A stretch of 54,904 nucleotides of DNA from JANNNF01 sp040385825 (GTDB taxonomy: Bacteria; Pseudomonadota; Alphaproteobacteria; Rhodobacterales; Rhodobacteraceae). The stretch's first letter is position 1; every line of letters begins with the position of its first letter. The position numbers and the translations under genes were made by a program. Positions 31,391-39,404 of this stretch are shown here, piece by piece. The notes beneath the pieces are model-generated. The model searched no databases. It saw only the letters and a program-made list of their open reading frames with translations, and was not told the DNA's origin. The stretch covers positions 1 through 54,904 of the forward strand of contig JAZKGQ010000034.1 in the NCBI GenBank assembly GCA_040385825.1, written 5' to 3'.

Positions 31391-33754
31391 ATGTCCAACC
31401 CGGATCCGCACAAGGGCCACAGGCCCGCAGACCCCGAAATGGCCGGGGCAGGGCAAAGCGGGGCAGGGCAGACGGCGCTTGATCCGGTCTGCGGCATGAC
31501 CGTGACCCTGAAGCCCGGCACCCGGACAGAAGGTTTTGAGGGGACCGATTTCCATTTCTGCTCGGACAAATGCCAGACGAAATTCAAGGCTGACCCGTGG
31601 TTTTACGCTTCGGGCAACAGCGCAAAGCACGGCAAGGTGGCGGTGGTGGCGGCGCAATACACCTGCCCGATGCACCCCGAAATCATCCGCGATGCACCGG
31701 GGGCCTGCCCGATCTGCGGCATGGCGCTGGAAGCGATGCTGCCCTCGGACGCGCCCAGCCATGAATTGACCGATTTCACCCGCCGGATGTGGGTTTCGGC
31801 AGCCGCCGCCGTGCCGCTGATCGTGCTGACCATGGGCGAACTTGTTGGCCTGCCGGTGCGGGCTTGGATCGGCGATCCGACGGCCAGTTACCTTGAATTT
31901 GCATTGGCAACCCCCATCATCCTGTGGGCGGCGCTGCCATTCTTCAAACGAGGATGGGACTCGGTGGTGAACCGGTCGCCCAACATGTGGACGCTGATCA
32001 GCCTTGGCGTGGCGGCGGCCTATCTCTATTCGCTGGTCGCCACCTTTCTGCCCGGCGTTTTCCCGGACGCCTATCGGATGGGTCATGGCGTCGGAACCTA
32101 TTACGAGGCGGCGGTGGTGATCGTGGCGCTGGTCTTTGTCGGGCAAGTGCTGGAACTGCGGGCGCGCGAACGCACTGGCGATGCGATCCGCGCGCTGCTG
32201 GACCTTGCACCCAAGACGGCGCGCAGGATCCTGCCCGACGGGTCGGAATATGACGTGCCGCTGGAAAACATCATGCAGGGCGACCGTCTGCGCGTGCGCC
32301 CTGGCGATGCGGTGCCGGTGGATGGCGTGGTGATCGAAGGCCGGTCCAGCCTGGATGAAAGCATGCTGACCGGGGAATCGATGCCGGTGGAAAAGGTCGC
32401 CGGGGATGCGGTGACCGGGGCCACGATCAACAAGAACGGCAGCCTTGTGATCGAGGCGGGCAGGGTGGGGGCAGATACCGTTCTGGCGCAGATCGTGACG
32501 ATGGTGTCGAACGCCCGCCGGTCGCGCGCGCCCATTCAGGGGCTGGCGGATCGGGTGTCGGCGATCTTTGTGCCGGCGGTTGTCGGCATCGCGATTGTTG
32601 CCTTCGTGGCCTGGATGGTCTTTGGCCCCGAACCCGCGCTGGTCTTTGCCATCGCCTCGGCGGTGTCGGTGCTGATCATCGCCTGTCCCTGCGCGCTTGG
32701 GCTGGCCACGCCCATTTCCATCACCACGGCGGCAGGGCGCGGCGCACAGGCGGGGGTGCTGATCAAGGATGCCGAGGCGCTGGAACGGATGGCCAGCGTC
32801 GATACGCTGATCGTTGACAAGACCGGCACCCTGACCATGGGCAAACCAAAGCTGACCGATACGGTGATGCTGGGGGATGTGGCTGTTGCAGACCTGCTTT
32901 CGCTGGCCGCAGCACTGGAGCGCGGATCGGAACACCCGCTGGCCGAAGCGATTGTCGAAGGCGCCGAAGCGCAGGGTGCCCCGCGGCAAGAGGCTGCGGA
33001 CTTCGAGGCCGTCACCGGCAAGGGCGTGCGCGGCAAGGTTGGCGGGCGCGCTGTGGCGCTTGGCAATGCGGCGATGATGACAGAGATGGGGCTGGACACG
33101 AGCGCAGCCGAAGCACGGGCCGACACCCTGCGCGCCGATGGAAAGACAGCCATGTTCATCGCGGTGGACGGGGCGTTGGCTGGCATCGTGGCGGTGGCCG
33201 ACCCGATCAAGGACAGCACCGCGCAGGCGATCAGGGAACTTCACGCCCAGGGGCTGCGCGTGATCATGGCAACGGGCGACAACGCCCGCACGGCGCAGGC
33301 GGTGGCCGCCAGGCTGGGCATCGACGACGTGCGCGCAGGCGTTCTGCCCGAGGCCAAGAAAGACCTGATTGACCAGTTGCGCCGCGATGGCCACAAGATC
33401 GCCATGGCAGGCGACGGGGTGAACGACGCCCCCGCTCTGGCCGCCGCCGACGTCGGGATTGCGATGGGAACGGGGGCGGATGTGGCGATGGAAAGCGCGG
33501 GCATCACCCTGCTGGGTGGGGATCTGATGGGCATTGTGCGGGCGCGCAAGCTGGCCCGCGCAACCCTGCGCAACATCAAGCAGAACCTGTTCTTTGCCTT
33601 TGCCTACAACGCGCTTGGCGTGCCGATCGCGGCAGGGCTGCTTTATCCCGCGACCGGGGTCTTGCTGTCACCGATGATCGCGGCGGCGGCGATGAGCCTG
33701 TCTTCGGTTTCGGTCATCAGCAATGCCCTGCGGCTGCGGCGGGTCGATCTGTGA
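31391..33754 (+). CDS. copA: Cu+-exporting P1B-type ATPase with YHS and heavy-metal-binding N-terminus
   Basis: An inner-membrane copper pump of 787 residues. Instead of HMA domains it carries a YHS domain (DPVCGMTV, Cys34, and FHFCSDKCQTKF) and a CPMHP...CPICGM metal-binding domain. The ATPase core has TGES, CPC at 432-434 (IACPCALGLATP), DKTGTLT (Asp476) and GDGVNDAPAL. AAGGGG precedes the ATG. Pumps with this N-terminus often supply or clear periplasmic copper alongside an HMA-type CopA, which is also present here. It is expressed from its own CueR-type promoter and faces cueR convergently. Confidence 0.92.
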   Translation: MSNPDPHKGHRPADPEMAGAGQSGAGQTALDPVCGMTVTLKPGTRTEGFEGTDFHFCSDKCQTKFKADPWFYASGNSAKHGKVAVVAAQYTCPMHPEIIRDAPGACPICGMALEAMLPSDAPSHELTDFTRRMWVSAAAAVPLIVLTMGELVGLPVRAWIGDPTASYLEFALATPIILWAALPFFKRGWDSVVNRSPNMWTLISLGVAAAYLYSLVATFLPGVFPDAYRMGHGVGTYYEAAVVIVALVFVGQVLELRARERTGDAIRALLDLAPKTARRILPDGSEYDVPLENIMQGDRLRVRPGDAVPVDGVVIEGRSSLDESMLTGESMPVEKVAGDAVTGATINKNGSLVIEAGRVGADTVLAQIVTMVSNARRSRAPIQGLADRVSAIFVPAVVGIAIVAFVAWMVFGPEPALVFAIASAVSVLIIACPCALGLATPISITTAAGRGAQAGVLIKDAEALERMASVDTLIVDKTGTLTMGKPKLTDTVMLGDVAVADLLSLAAALERGSEHPLAEAIVEGAEAQGAPRQEAADFEAVTGKGVRGKVGGRAVALGNAAMMTEMGLDTSAAEARADTLRADGKTAMFIAVDGALAGIVAVADPIKDSTAQAIRELHAQGLRVIMATGDNARTAQAVAARLGIDDVRAGVLPEAKKDLIDQLRRDGHKIAMAGDGVNDAPALAAADVGIAMGTGADVAMESAGITLLGGDLMGIVRARKLARATLRNIKQNLFFAFAYNALGVPIAAGLLYPATGVLLSPMIAAAAMSLSSVSVISNALRLRRVDL

Positions 33755-33759
33755 CCAAC

Positions 33760-33781
33760 CCTTGCCTGCAGGCACCCAAGG
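33760..33781. terminator. Short hairpin between convergent copA and cueR
   Basis: CCTTG (33760-33764) pairs with CAAGG (33777-33781) around the self-complementary CCTGCAGG. It is the only structure in the 30-bp gap and there is no T tract. Confidence 0.35.
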
Positions 33782-33784
33782 CCC

Positions 33785-34213
33785 TTATCGCCGCGCCGTG
33801 CGGGCTGTGGCCTGCCCCTGTGCCGGGCCGTTGCCAAGATCGACAAGGATCGGGCAATCGGGCCGGTGGTCGCCGCAGCAGGCGTCGGCAAGGTGGCGCA
33901 AGGTGTCCATCATGGCCTGCATTTCGCTGATCTTGCGCGCCAGCCCGTCGATCTGATCCAGCGCCAGCCGCTTGACATCGGCACTCTGGCGCGACCGGTC
34001 GCGCCACAGTGCCAGCAGCTCCTCGATCTTTTCGACCGGAAAGCCAAGGTCGCGCGACCGCCGGATAAAGCGCAGCATCTGGACTTCGGTGTCTGAATAG
34101 ACGCGGTAGCCCGATCCGGTCCGCCCTGCCGCCGGGATCAGCCCGGTGGATTCGTAGTAGCGGATCATCTTTGCCGACACGCCCGAGGCTTTTGCCGCTT
34201 CACCGATGTTCAT
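33785..34213 (-). CDS. cueR: CueR-type Cu+-responsive MerR-family activator
   Basis: A protein of 142 residues. The winged helix begins MNIGEAAKASGVSAKMIRYYESTGL. The Cu(I) ligands Cys112 and Cys120 and the selectivity residue Ser77 fall at the same numbers as in E. coli CueR; the loop reads CCGDHRPDCPIL, with an extra Cys113. It therefore senses monovalent Cu/Ag/Au. It overlaps the end of the upstream copA gene by 4 bp and is cotranscribed with it from a CueR-type promoter, so it is autoregulated. It probably controls all four TTGACC-N19 promoters found here. Confidence 0.9.
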   Translation of the reverse strand: MNIGEAAKASGVSAKMIRYYESTGLIPAAGRTGSGYRVYSDTEVQMLRFIRRSRDLGFPVEKIEELLALWRDRSRQSADVKRLALDQIDGLARKISEMQAMMDTLRHLADACCGDHRPDCPILVDLGNGPAQGQATARTARR

Positions 34214-36693
34214 GCTGCAACCTCCTGCAAAGGGGCAAAGCGCCGCAGCCGCAGCGCGTTGCCAAGGACAAAGACCGACGACAGCGCCATGGCACCCGCC
34301 GCAAACACCGGCGACAGCAGCAGGCCAAACGCAGGCCAGAGCGCACCGGCGGCGACCGGGATCAGGGCCGCGTTGTAGATGAAGGCCCAGAACAGGTTCT
34401 GCCGGATGTTGCGCATCGTGGCCTTGGACAGCGCGATGGCATCGGGCACCGCCGTCAGCCGCCCGGTCATCAGCACCACATCCGCCGCCTCGATGGCGAT
34501 GTCGGTGCCGGTGCCGACGGCGATGCCGACATCGGCCTCGGCCAGTGCAGGCGCGTCATTGATGCCGTCGCCGACAAAAGCCAGCGTGCCCAGACCCTTC
34601 AGTCGCTTGACCGCATCAACCTTGCCGTCGGGCAGCACTTCGGCCACCACCTCGTCGATGCCCAACTGGCGGGCGATGGCATTGGCGGTGCGGGCATTGT
34701 CACCGGTGATCATGGCGACCTTCAGCCCAAGCGCGTGCAGGGCGCGGATCGCATCCGGCGTGGTGTCCTTGACCGGATCGGCAACCGCAAGGATCGCCGC
34801 CAGCCTGCCGTCAATGGCGGCATAAAGCGGCGACTTGCCCTCATCTCCCATCCGCGCGGCGACCTCGGCAAAGGGGGTCACGTCAAGGCCCAGCTTTGCC
34901 ATGTAACGGTCGGCCCCGACCTCGATCCTTTGGTCCCCCGCCTGCGCTGAAACGCCAAAGCCGGTGACGGACTCAAAGCTCGTCACCTCGGGCAGGCTCA
35001 GCCCCTCCTCACCCGCCGCTGCAACAATGGCGCGGGCGATGGGATGTTCCGATTTTGCCTCGACCGCCGCCACCGCTGCCAGAACGGGGGCACGGTCAAA
35101 ACCTGGCGCCAGCATCAGATCAGTCAGTTTCGGCTTGCCCATCGTCAGGGTGCCGGTCTTGTCCAGCGCCACCACGCGGACAGCGTGCAGGGTCTGCAAC
35201 GCCTCGCCCTTGCGGAACAGGATGCCCAGTTCCGCTCCGCGCCCGGTGCCGACCATGATCGACGTGGGCGTGGCCAGCCCCATGGCACAGGGGCAGGCGA
35301 TGATCAGGACGGCGACAGCGTTGACAAGGCCAAAGGTCAGCGCGGGGTCTGGCCCGAAGATCAGCCAGACAGCAAAGGTCAGCGCGGCCAGGGTCATGAC
35401 GGCAGGCACGAACCACATGGTCACCTTGTCGACCAGCGCCTGTATCGGCAGTTTGCCACCCTGCGCCGCCTCGACCATGCGGATGATCTGCGCCAGCATC
35501 GTCGCCTCGCCGACCGCAGTCGCGCGGAAACTGAAGGCGCCGGTCTGGTTGACGGTGCCGCCTGTCACCGGGCTGCCGGGCGTCTTTTCCACCGGCAACG
35601 GCTCGCCGGAAATCATGCTTTCGTCGATCCAGCTTGCGCCGGACGTGACCTCGCCATCAACCGGAACCCGTTCGCCAGGGCGAACCTCGACCACATCGCC
35701 GGGGCGCACCTCGGCGGCGGGCAGTTCAAGGATCGTGCCATTGCGCAGCACACGCGCCGTCTTGGCCTGAAGGCCGACCAGCCGCTTGATCGCCTCGGAG
35801 GTGCGGCCCCTGGCGCGGGCCTCAAGATAGCGGCCAAGCAGGATCAGCGTGACGATGACCGCCGCAGCCTCGTAATAGACGTTCACGGTGCCCGCGGGCA
35901 GCACCCCCGGCGCAAAGGTCGCCACCAGCGCATAGCCATAGGCGGCCAGCGTGCCCACCGCCACCAGACTGTTCATGTCAGGGGCAAGACGGACCAGCGC
36001 CGACAGTCCCTTGCGGTAGAACCGCAGGCCGGGGCCGAACAGGACCACGGTGGTCAGGGCAAACTGCAGATACCAGCTGTTCTGCGTGCCGATGCTGTTC
36101 ATCACGGCCATATGGACCGAAGCAAAAAGATGCGACCCCATTTCCAGAACAAAGACCGGCAAGGTCAGCGCTGCCGCGATCAGCACATCGCGCTTGAGGC
36201 CGGCCTCCTCGGCCGCCTTCCGGGCCGCAGTCTCGTCCGCCGCATCCGTGGCGGGGGCTGCCGCCTGTGCGTCGTAGCCCGCAGCCTCTGCGGCGCGGAT
36301 CAGGGCGCCAAGATCGGCGGTCCCTGTCACGGTCGCCCGCTCGGTCGCAAGGTTCACCGCCGCAGAGGTCACGCCGGGCACGGCTTTCAGGGCCTTTTCC
36401 ACACGCGCCACACATGACGCGCAGGTCATCCCTTCGATCACCAGATCGACAGGGCGCGACGCCACATCATACCCCGCGTCCTCGACAGCCTTGACCAGCA
36501 AGGCCCGGTCAACGGTGGCGCCAGTCACCTCGGCCCGTTCGGTGGCCAGATTGACAAAGGCCGTCTCGACCCCCGGCACCGCCTTCAGCGCCTTTTCCAC
36601 CCGCCCCACGCAAGAGGCGCAGGTCATGCCTTCAACGTCGAGAACAAACGTTTCCGACCCGGCGGCTGGCGGTGTTTTGGCCTGCATGTTCAT
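34210..36693 (-). CDS. copA: Cu+-exporting P1B-1 ATPase with two HMA domains
   Basis: The canonical CopA, 827 residues. Two N-terminal GMTCASC domains (Cys25/28 and Cys91/94) are nearly identical in places, which suggests internal duplication. Then come the membrane CPC motif at 467-469 (ACPCAMGLATP), DKTGTLT (Asp511) and GDGINDAPAL. The start at 36693 is preceded by AAGGAG; an in-frame start at 36783 would run through the CueR promoter. It exports cytoplasmic Cu+. It forms an operon with cueR and is divergent from the chaperone gene. Confidence 0.93.
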   Translation of the reverse strand: MNMQAKTPPAAGSETFVLDVEGMTCASCVGRVEKALKAVPGVETAFVNLATERAEVTGATVDRALLVKAVEDAGYDVASRPVDLVIEGMTCASCVARVEKALKAVPGVTSAAVNLATERATVTGTADLGALIRAAEAAGYDAQAAAPATDAADETAARKAAEEAGLKRDVLIAAALTLPVFVLEMGSHLFASVHMAVMNSIGTQNSWYLQFALTTVVLFGPGLRFYRKGLSALVRLAPDMNSLVAVGTLAAYGYALVATFAPGVLPAGTVNVYYEAAAVIVTLILLGRYLEARARGRTSEAIKRLVGLQAKTARVLRNGTILELPAAEVRPGDVVEVRPGERVPVDGEVTSGASWIDESMISGEPLPVEKTPGSPVTGGTVNQTGAFSFRATAVGEATMLAQIIRMVEAAQGGKLPIQALVDKVTMWFVPAVMTLAALTFAVWLIFGPDPALTFGLVNAVAVLIIACPCAMGLATPTSIMVGTGRGAELGILFRKGEALQTLHAVRVVALDKTGTLTMGKPKLTDLMLAPGFDRAPVLAAVAAVEAKSEHPIARAIVAAAGEEGLSLPEVTSFESVTGFGVSAQAGDQRIEVGADRYMAKLGLDVTPFAEVAARMGDEGKSPLYAAIDGRLAAILAVADPVKDTTPDAIRALHALGLKVAMITGDNARTANAIARQLGIDEVVAEVLPDGKVDAVKRLKGLGTLAFVGDGINDAPALAEADVGIAVGTGTDIAIEAADVVLMTGRLTAVPDAIALSKATMRNIRQNLFWAFIYNAALIPVAAGALWPAFGLLLSPVFAAGAMALSSVFVLGNALRLRRFAPLQEVAA

Positions 36694-36727
36694 TGCGGAA
36701 CTCCTTCGGCAAATGCATCTGCCTGTC

Positions 36728-36758
36728 GAGATAAGGCTTCCCATGATGGCAAGGTCAA
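36728..36758 (-). promoter_or_regulatory. CueR-type promoter of the copA-cueR operon
   Basis: On the minus strand there is a -35 TTGACC (36753-36758), a 19-bp spacer (TTGCCATCATGGGAAGCCT) and a -10 TATCTC (36728-36733). It lies back to back with the promoter at 36796-36826. Confidence 0.82.
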
Positions 36759-36795
36759 GGGCTGATCCTGATTTTCCGCTCACGGGTTTGTGTAC

Positions 36796-36826
36796 TTGAC
36801 CTTACAACGATGGGAAGCCCCATATG
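36796..36826 (+). promoter_or_regulatory. CueR-type promoter of the copper chaperone gene
   Basis: There is a -35 TTGACC (36796-36801), a 19-bp spacer (TTACAACGATGGGAAGCCC) and a -10 CATATG (36821-36826). The spacer shares ATGGGAAGCC with the divergent promoter at 36728-36758. Confidence 0.82.
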
Positions 36827-36860
36827 ACGTTGCATGAGACGAAACCCCAAGGAGGTACTC

Positions 36861-37049
36861 ATGCAGTTCCATATTGAAAACATGACCTGTGGCGGCTGCG
36901 CGCGCAGCGTGACCAAGGCCATCCAGTCGGTTGATCCCATGGCGGAAGTCAACACCGACCCCGGCGCGCGCAAGGTGGATGTCAAGACTTCGGCCCCGCG
37001 CGACCGGCTGGTCACCGCGCTGACCGAAGTCGGCTATGCCCCTGCGTGA
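36861..37049 (+). CDS. copZ: Copper chaperone, CopZ-like HMA protein
   Basis: A single HMA domain of 62 residues with the Cu(I) motif MTCGGC (Cys10, Cys13). It would carry Cu+ in the cytoplasm, delivering it to the HMA domains of CopA or to CueR. AAGGAGG precedes the ATG at 36861; an in-frame ATG at 36834 would precede this strong site. It is transcribed from a CueR-type promoter, with the DUF305 gene 55 bp downstream. Confidence 0.9.
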   Translation: MQFHIENMTCGGCARSVTKAIQSVDPMAEVNTDPGARKVDVKTSAPRDRLVTALTEVGYAPA

Positions 37050-37104
37050 CAGCGCAAACCCTGTCGCAAACACGTTGCACCACGACTGAAAGGAAACCCT
37101 CGAC

Positions 37105-37512
37105 ATGAACAAGATCGCAACCGCCGCCGTGTTCACCGCAATTCTGGCTGCCGGAGGCTATGTCTACGCCCAGTCCGATTCGATGGCGGGCATGGGCATG
37201 GGCACTGATGGCATGGCCATGATGAGCCATACCGCCATGATCCCGCCGGAACTGGCCGACAACGCCGCCGTCAAGGGCTATGCCGCCGCGATGGATGGCA
37301 TGATGGCCAACATGGCGCCTTATACCGGCGATGCCGATGTCGATTTCGTCAAGGGCATGATCCCGCATCATCAGGCTGCCATCGACATGGCGAAAGTGCA
37401 GCTTGAATTCGGCAAAGACCCCGAGATGCGCAAGCTGGCTGAAGAAGTGATCGCGGCCCAGGAAGCCGAGATTGCCGACATGAACGCCTGGCTTGCCGCC
37501 AAGGGCATGTGA
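37105..37512 (+). CDS. DUF305-domain exported protein (CopM-like)
   Basis: A 135-residue protein with a signal peptide (ending VYAQS). A Met-rich segment (MAGMGMGTDGMAMMSHTAM) precedes the helical DUF305 domain with the MIPHHQAAIDMAK motif. DUF305 proteins bind copper in the periplasm and protect against it in cyanobacteria (CopM). It lies downstream of the chaperone gene and is probably part of the same CueR-controlled transcript. AAAGGAAA lies upstream of the ATG. Confidence 0.85.
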   Translation: MNKIATAAVFTAILAAGGYVYAQSDSMAGMGMGTDGMAMMSHTAMIPPELADNAAVKGYAAAMDGMMANMAPYTGDADVDFVKGMIPHHQAAIDMAKVQLEFGKDPEMRKLAEEVIAAQEAEIADMNAWLAAKGM

Positions 37513-37590
37513 TCCGGCCTGCGCTGCGGGCGGCGTGGCCATTGGCCGCCTTGCCCGCATCAGGTTGCGCAGGTGGCAGATCAAGGCGAC

Positions 37591-37612
37591 GGTCCCGCCC
37601 GCTGGCGGGACC
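37591..37612. terminator. Strong hairpin between convergent DUF305 and L,D-transpeptidase genes
   Basis: GGTCCCGCC (37591-37599) pairs perfectly with GGCGGGACC (37604-37612) around CGCT. It is the obvious candidate for a two-way terminator. There is no T tract. Confidence 0.6.
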
Positions 37613-37629
37613 CTCGGCCCGAGCAGAGG

Positions 37630-38193
37630 TCACAGCACGGTCACCAGCGTCCCGACCGCCACCTTGTCATAAAGCTGCATCACATGTTCGTTCAGCATGC
37701 GGATGCAGCCATTGGACACCGACCGCCCTATCGAATTCGGCTCTGTCGTGCCGTGGATGCGGAAATAGGTGTCGCGGCCATCTTTGTACAGATACAGCGC
37801 CCGTGCCCCCAGGGGATTGCCCGGCCCGCCCGGCACACCATCCGCGAACTGCGCATAGCGGCCCGGATCGCGGCGGATCATGTCATTCGTCGGGCGCCAG
37901 GACGGCCATTCGGCCTTGCGCGCAATGATCGCGGTGCCCTTGAATTCCAGCCCCGCCTTGCCGACCCCGACGCCATAGCGGATGGCGCGTTCCGGGGCAA
38001 AGACGTGGTAAAGGTAAAAGTTGCGCGGAAAGACAAGGATCTGGCCCGGAGCATGCTGCTCGCGGACGCGCACTTCGCGCGGTTGAAACTGTTCCGCAAG
38101 AACGAAAGGTTCGGCGGTGTGGGCGCGCAGGACAGCAGGGGCGGCAAAAGCGGCCGCTGCGGCACCGCTGATGAGGGAACGACGGGAAATCAT
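37630..38193 (-). CDS. L,D-transpeptidase (YkuD family), Tat-type signal
   Basis: A 187-residue periplasmic peptidoglycan cross-linking enzyme. The signal is MISRRSLISG followed by an Ala-rich stretch. The YkuD catalytic motif is IHGTTEPNSIGRSVSNGCIRM with His147 and Cys163. It would make or remodel 3-3 cross-links, or attach proteins to peptidoglycan. AGGAG precedes the ATG. It follows a small exported ORF on the same strand by 38 bp. Cu is known to inhibit L,D-transpeptidases through the active-site cysteine, which may explain extra copies in a copper island. Confidence 0.88.
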   Translation of the reverse strand: MISRRSLISGAAAAAFAAPAVLRAHTAEPFVLAEQFQPREVRVREQHAPGQILVFPRNFYLYHVFAPERAIRYGVGVGKAGLEFKGTAIIARKAEWPSWRPTNDMIRRDPGRYAQFADGVPGGPGNPLGARALYLYKDGRDTYFRIHGTTEPNSIGRSVSNGCIRMLNEHVMQLYDKVAVGTLVTVL

Positions 38194-38231
38194 GTTGTCT
38201 CCTGAGATGGAACGATCGGGATGCGGTTTGG

Positions 38232-38534
38232 TCAGGCGACATCTCGCGGGGGGGGCGGTTGTGGCGAGGACAGGCGGCTGCGGGCCCGGACCGGCACGAT
38301 TTCAAACAGCGGCGACACAAAGGCGAATTTCCGTGTCGGCGACGCGGTCTGGCCGGCCAGCAGGCTTTGGCAGGCCACATGGCCAGCCCCGCCCGCGCAT
38401 TGCAAGTCGTGTGTCCTGGGCGCCACATGGGTTTCCAGCCCCGCGCTTTGGGACAGCACATGACCAGTACGCACCTCTCCGAAAAGAGAGGCGAGCACGA
38501 TGACACTCCACAAAAGAACTAGCAGTCTGCACAT
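38232..38534 (-). CDS. Small exported Cys-containing protein upstream of an L,D-transpeptidase (CutF-like layout)
   Basis: A possible protein of 100 residues. It has a signal-like start (MCRLLVLLWSVIVLASLFG), two cysteines spaced by eight residues (LQCAGGAGHVACQ), then the segment FEIVPVRARSRLSSPQPPPPRDVA with a Pro-rich end. The tail resembles that of the ORF at 38923 (SLPPPRLLT). It is the first gene before an L,D-transpeptidase on the minus strand. The ribosome site is poor (AGGGG directly at the ATG), so the start and even the reality of the gene are uncertain. It is listed because the architecture recurs five times in the window. Confidence 0.5.
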   Translation of the reverse strand: MCRLLVLLWSVIVLASLFGEVRTGHVLSQSAGLETHVAPRTHDLQCAGGAGHVACQSLLAGQTASPTRKFAFVSPLFEIVPVRARSRLSSPQPPPPRDVA

Positions 38535-38661
38535 GCCCCTACATAGAGTCACACCCACTCCGAAGGGATGTTCACATCGAAGTGAGCAGCGCGATTTTCG
38601 CACAGCGCGGCGAAAGCGCCACGTTGTCACCGGTTTGTGACCACCGATCCGACAAAGCCGT

Positions 38662-38692
38662 TTGACCTTCCCACAGGGGAAGGCTGCATCAG
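38662..38692 (+). promoter_or_regulatory. CueR-type promoter of the cytochrome-PBP2 transcription unit
   Basis: There is a -35 TTGACC (38662-38667), a 19-bp spacer with the perfect dyad CCTTCCC-ACA-GGGGAAGG, and a -10 CATCAG (38687-38692). It has the clearest dyad of the four CueR-type sites and resembles E. coli copA. It reads into the transpeptidase remnant and the operon that ends with penicillin-binding protein 2. Confidence 0.82.
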
Positions 38693-38759
38693 GCAGGAAA
38701 ACAAGGATCCCTCCATGCGATCAAGCCCCCTCGCCAGACTGGCGCGCCAGAATGCGCAG

Positions 38760-38864
38760 AATATCGGCCTGTGGCGCTCGAATGGTTGCATCGCCCGGCA
38801 CAACGGGCATATTGAAGACATCCTTGGCCAGGTTGCGGTCGGGGCACAGGTAAAGTTGATCTGA
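38760..38864 (+). pseudogene. C-terminal remnant of an L,D-transpeptidase
   Basis: The last 34 codons before the TGA at 38862 read IGLWRSNGCIARHNGHIEDI followed by LGQVAVGAQVKLI. This matches the YkuD active-site end, including SNGC, and aligns with the ending of the L,D-transpeptidase at 37630-38193. The catalytic histidine and all N-terminal parts are missing. The upstream part of the frame does not look like the family. It is therefore a truncated leftover, directly behind a CueR-type promoter. Confidence 0.65.
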
Positions 38865-38922
38865 CACCATGATGCAGACGCCAATCAGATGGGCCGCGTT
38901 GAACCTTTTGCCTGCGGGCAGG

Positions 38923-39246
38923 ATGGTGCGGCATCTGTCTGCCTTCTGCTTTGCCATCGTGCTGCTGTGCAGTCTGATCATTGGCCAGTCGGCCTCTGCC
39001 TTTCCCGCGCCGGATCATCATGCCACCTCCTCGACCACGTCCTCGGGCACCCCCTGGGCCGAACCGGCGGCTGTGGTGTTGTCCTGCCATCCGGCGCTGG
39101 CCTGCGCGACGTTCGTCATCCCGTCCGGTGCGACCGGTGCCTTCGTTTCCGGCTATGCGGTGGTGCTGCTGCCCGAGTTTGCGCAGACCCGGCCCCGCTT
39201 TGGTGGCCCCTCTGTCAGTCTTCCCCCTCCACGCCTGCTGACCTGA
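38923..39246 (+). CDS. Small exported Cys/His protein, first gene of the cytochrome-PBP2 operon (CutF-like)
   Basis: A protein of about 107 residues. The signal peptide (MVRHLSAFCFAIVLLCSLIIG, ending SASAF) is followed by DHHAT, a CHPALAC cluster (two Cys spaced by five) and a tail ending GGPSVSLPPPRLLT. An in-frame ATG at 38869 is possible but adds a stretch unlike a signal peptide. No enzymatic domain is visible. It lies downstream of a CueR-type promoter and 158 bp before a cytochrome gene. That gap contains two stable hairpins, consistent with a copper-sensing leader ORF of the CutF/CruR type rather than an enzyme. Confidence 0.62.
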   Translation: MVRHLSAFCFAIVLLCSLIIGQSASAFPAPDHHATSSTTSSGTPWAEPAAVVLSCHPALACATFVIPSGATGAFVSGYAVVLLPEFAQTRPRFGGPSVSLPPPRLLT

Positions 39247-39276
39247 CGGTCAGTTCTGGCGGCAGCCATGGTTCGA

Positions 39277-39361
39277 CGCGCCTTGCAGGCGCGGTCGATG
39301 GTGATGCCGTTCAATCTTGACCCGGAAGATGCGCGCAGTCCGCGACCCGCCAAAAGGGCGG
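39277..39361 (+). other. Two RNA hairpins between the CutF-like ORF and the cytochrome gene
   Basis: CGCGCCT-tgc-AGGCGCG (39277-39293) is a perfect 7-bp stem, and CCGCC-aaaag-GGCGG (39347-39361) a perfect 5-bp stem. They lie in the 158-bp gap before the cytochrome start at 39405 and could form a post-transcriptional switch. Confidence 0.45.
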
Positions 39362-39404
39362 TGTGCGGTGGTGGAAAAACAAGAAACCAAGGGCAGTCAG
39401 GCAA

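Noticed and set aside
30980..33394. Very long minus-strand open frame opposite copA
   Set aside because: His/Arg/Gly-rich shadow of the ATPase; no recognisable fold; typical of antisense frames in GC-rich genes.
38627..38884. 85-residue minus-strand ORF over the CueR promoter and transpeptidase remnant
   Set aside because: Antisense to the remnant, whose match to YkuD ends is convincing; no ribosome site or domain.
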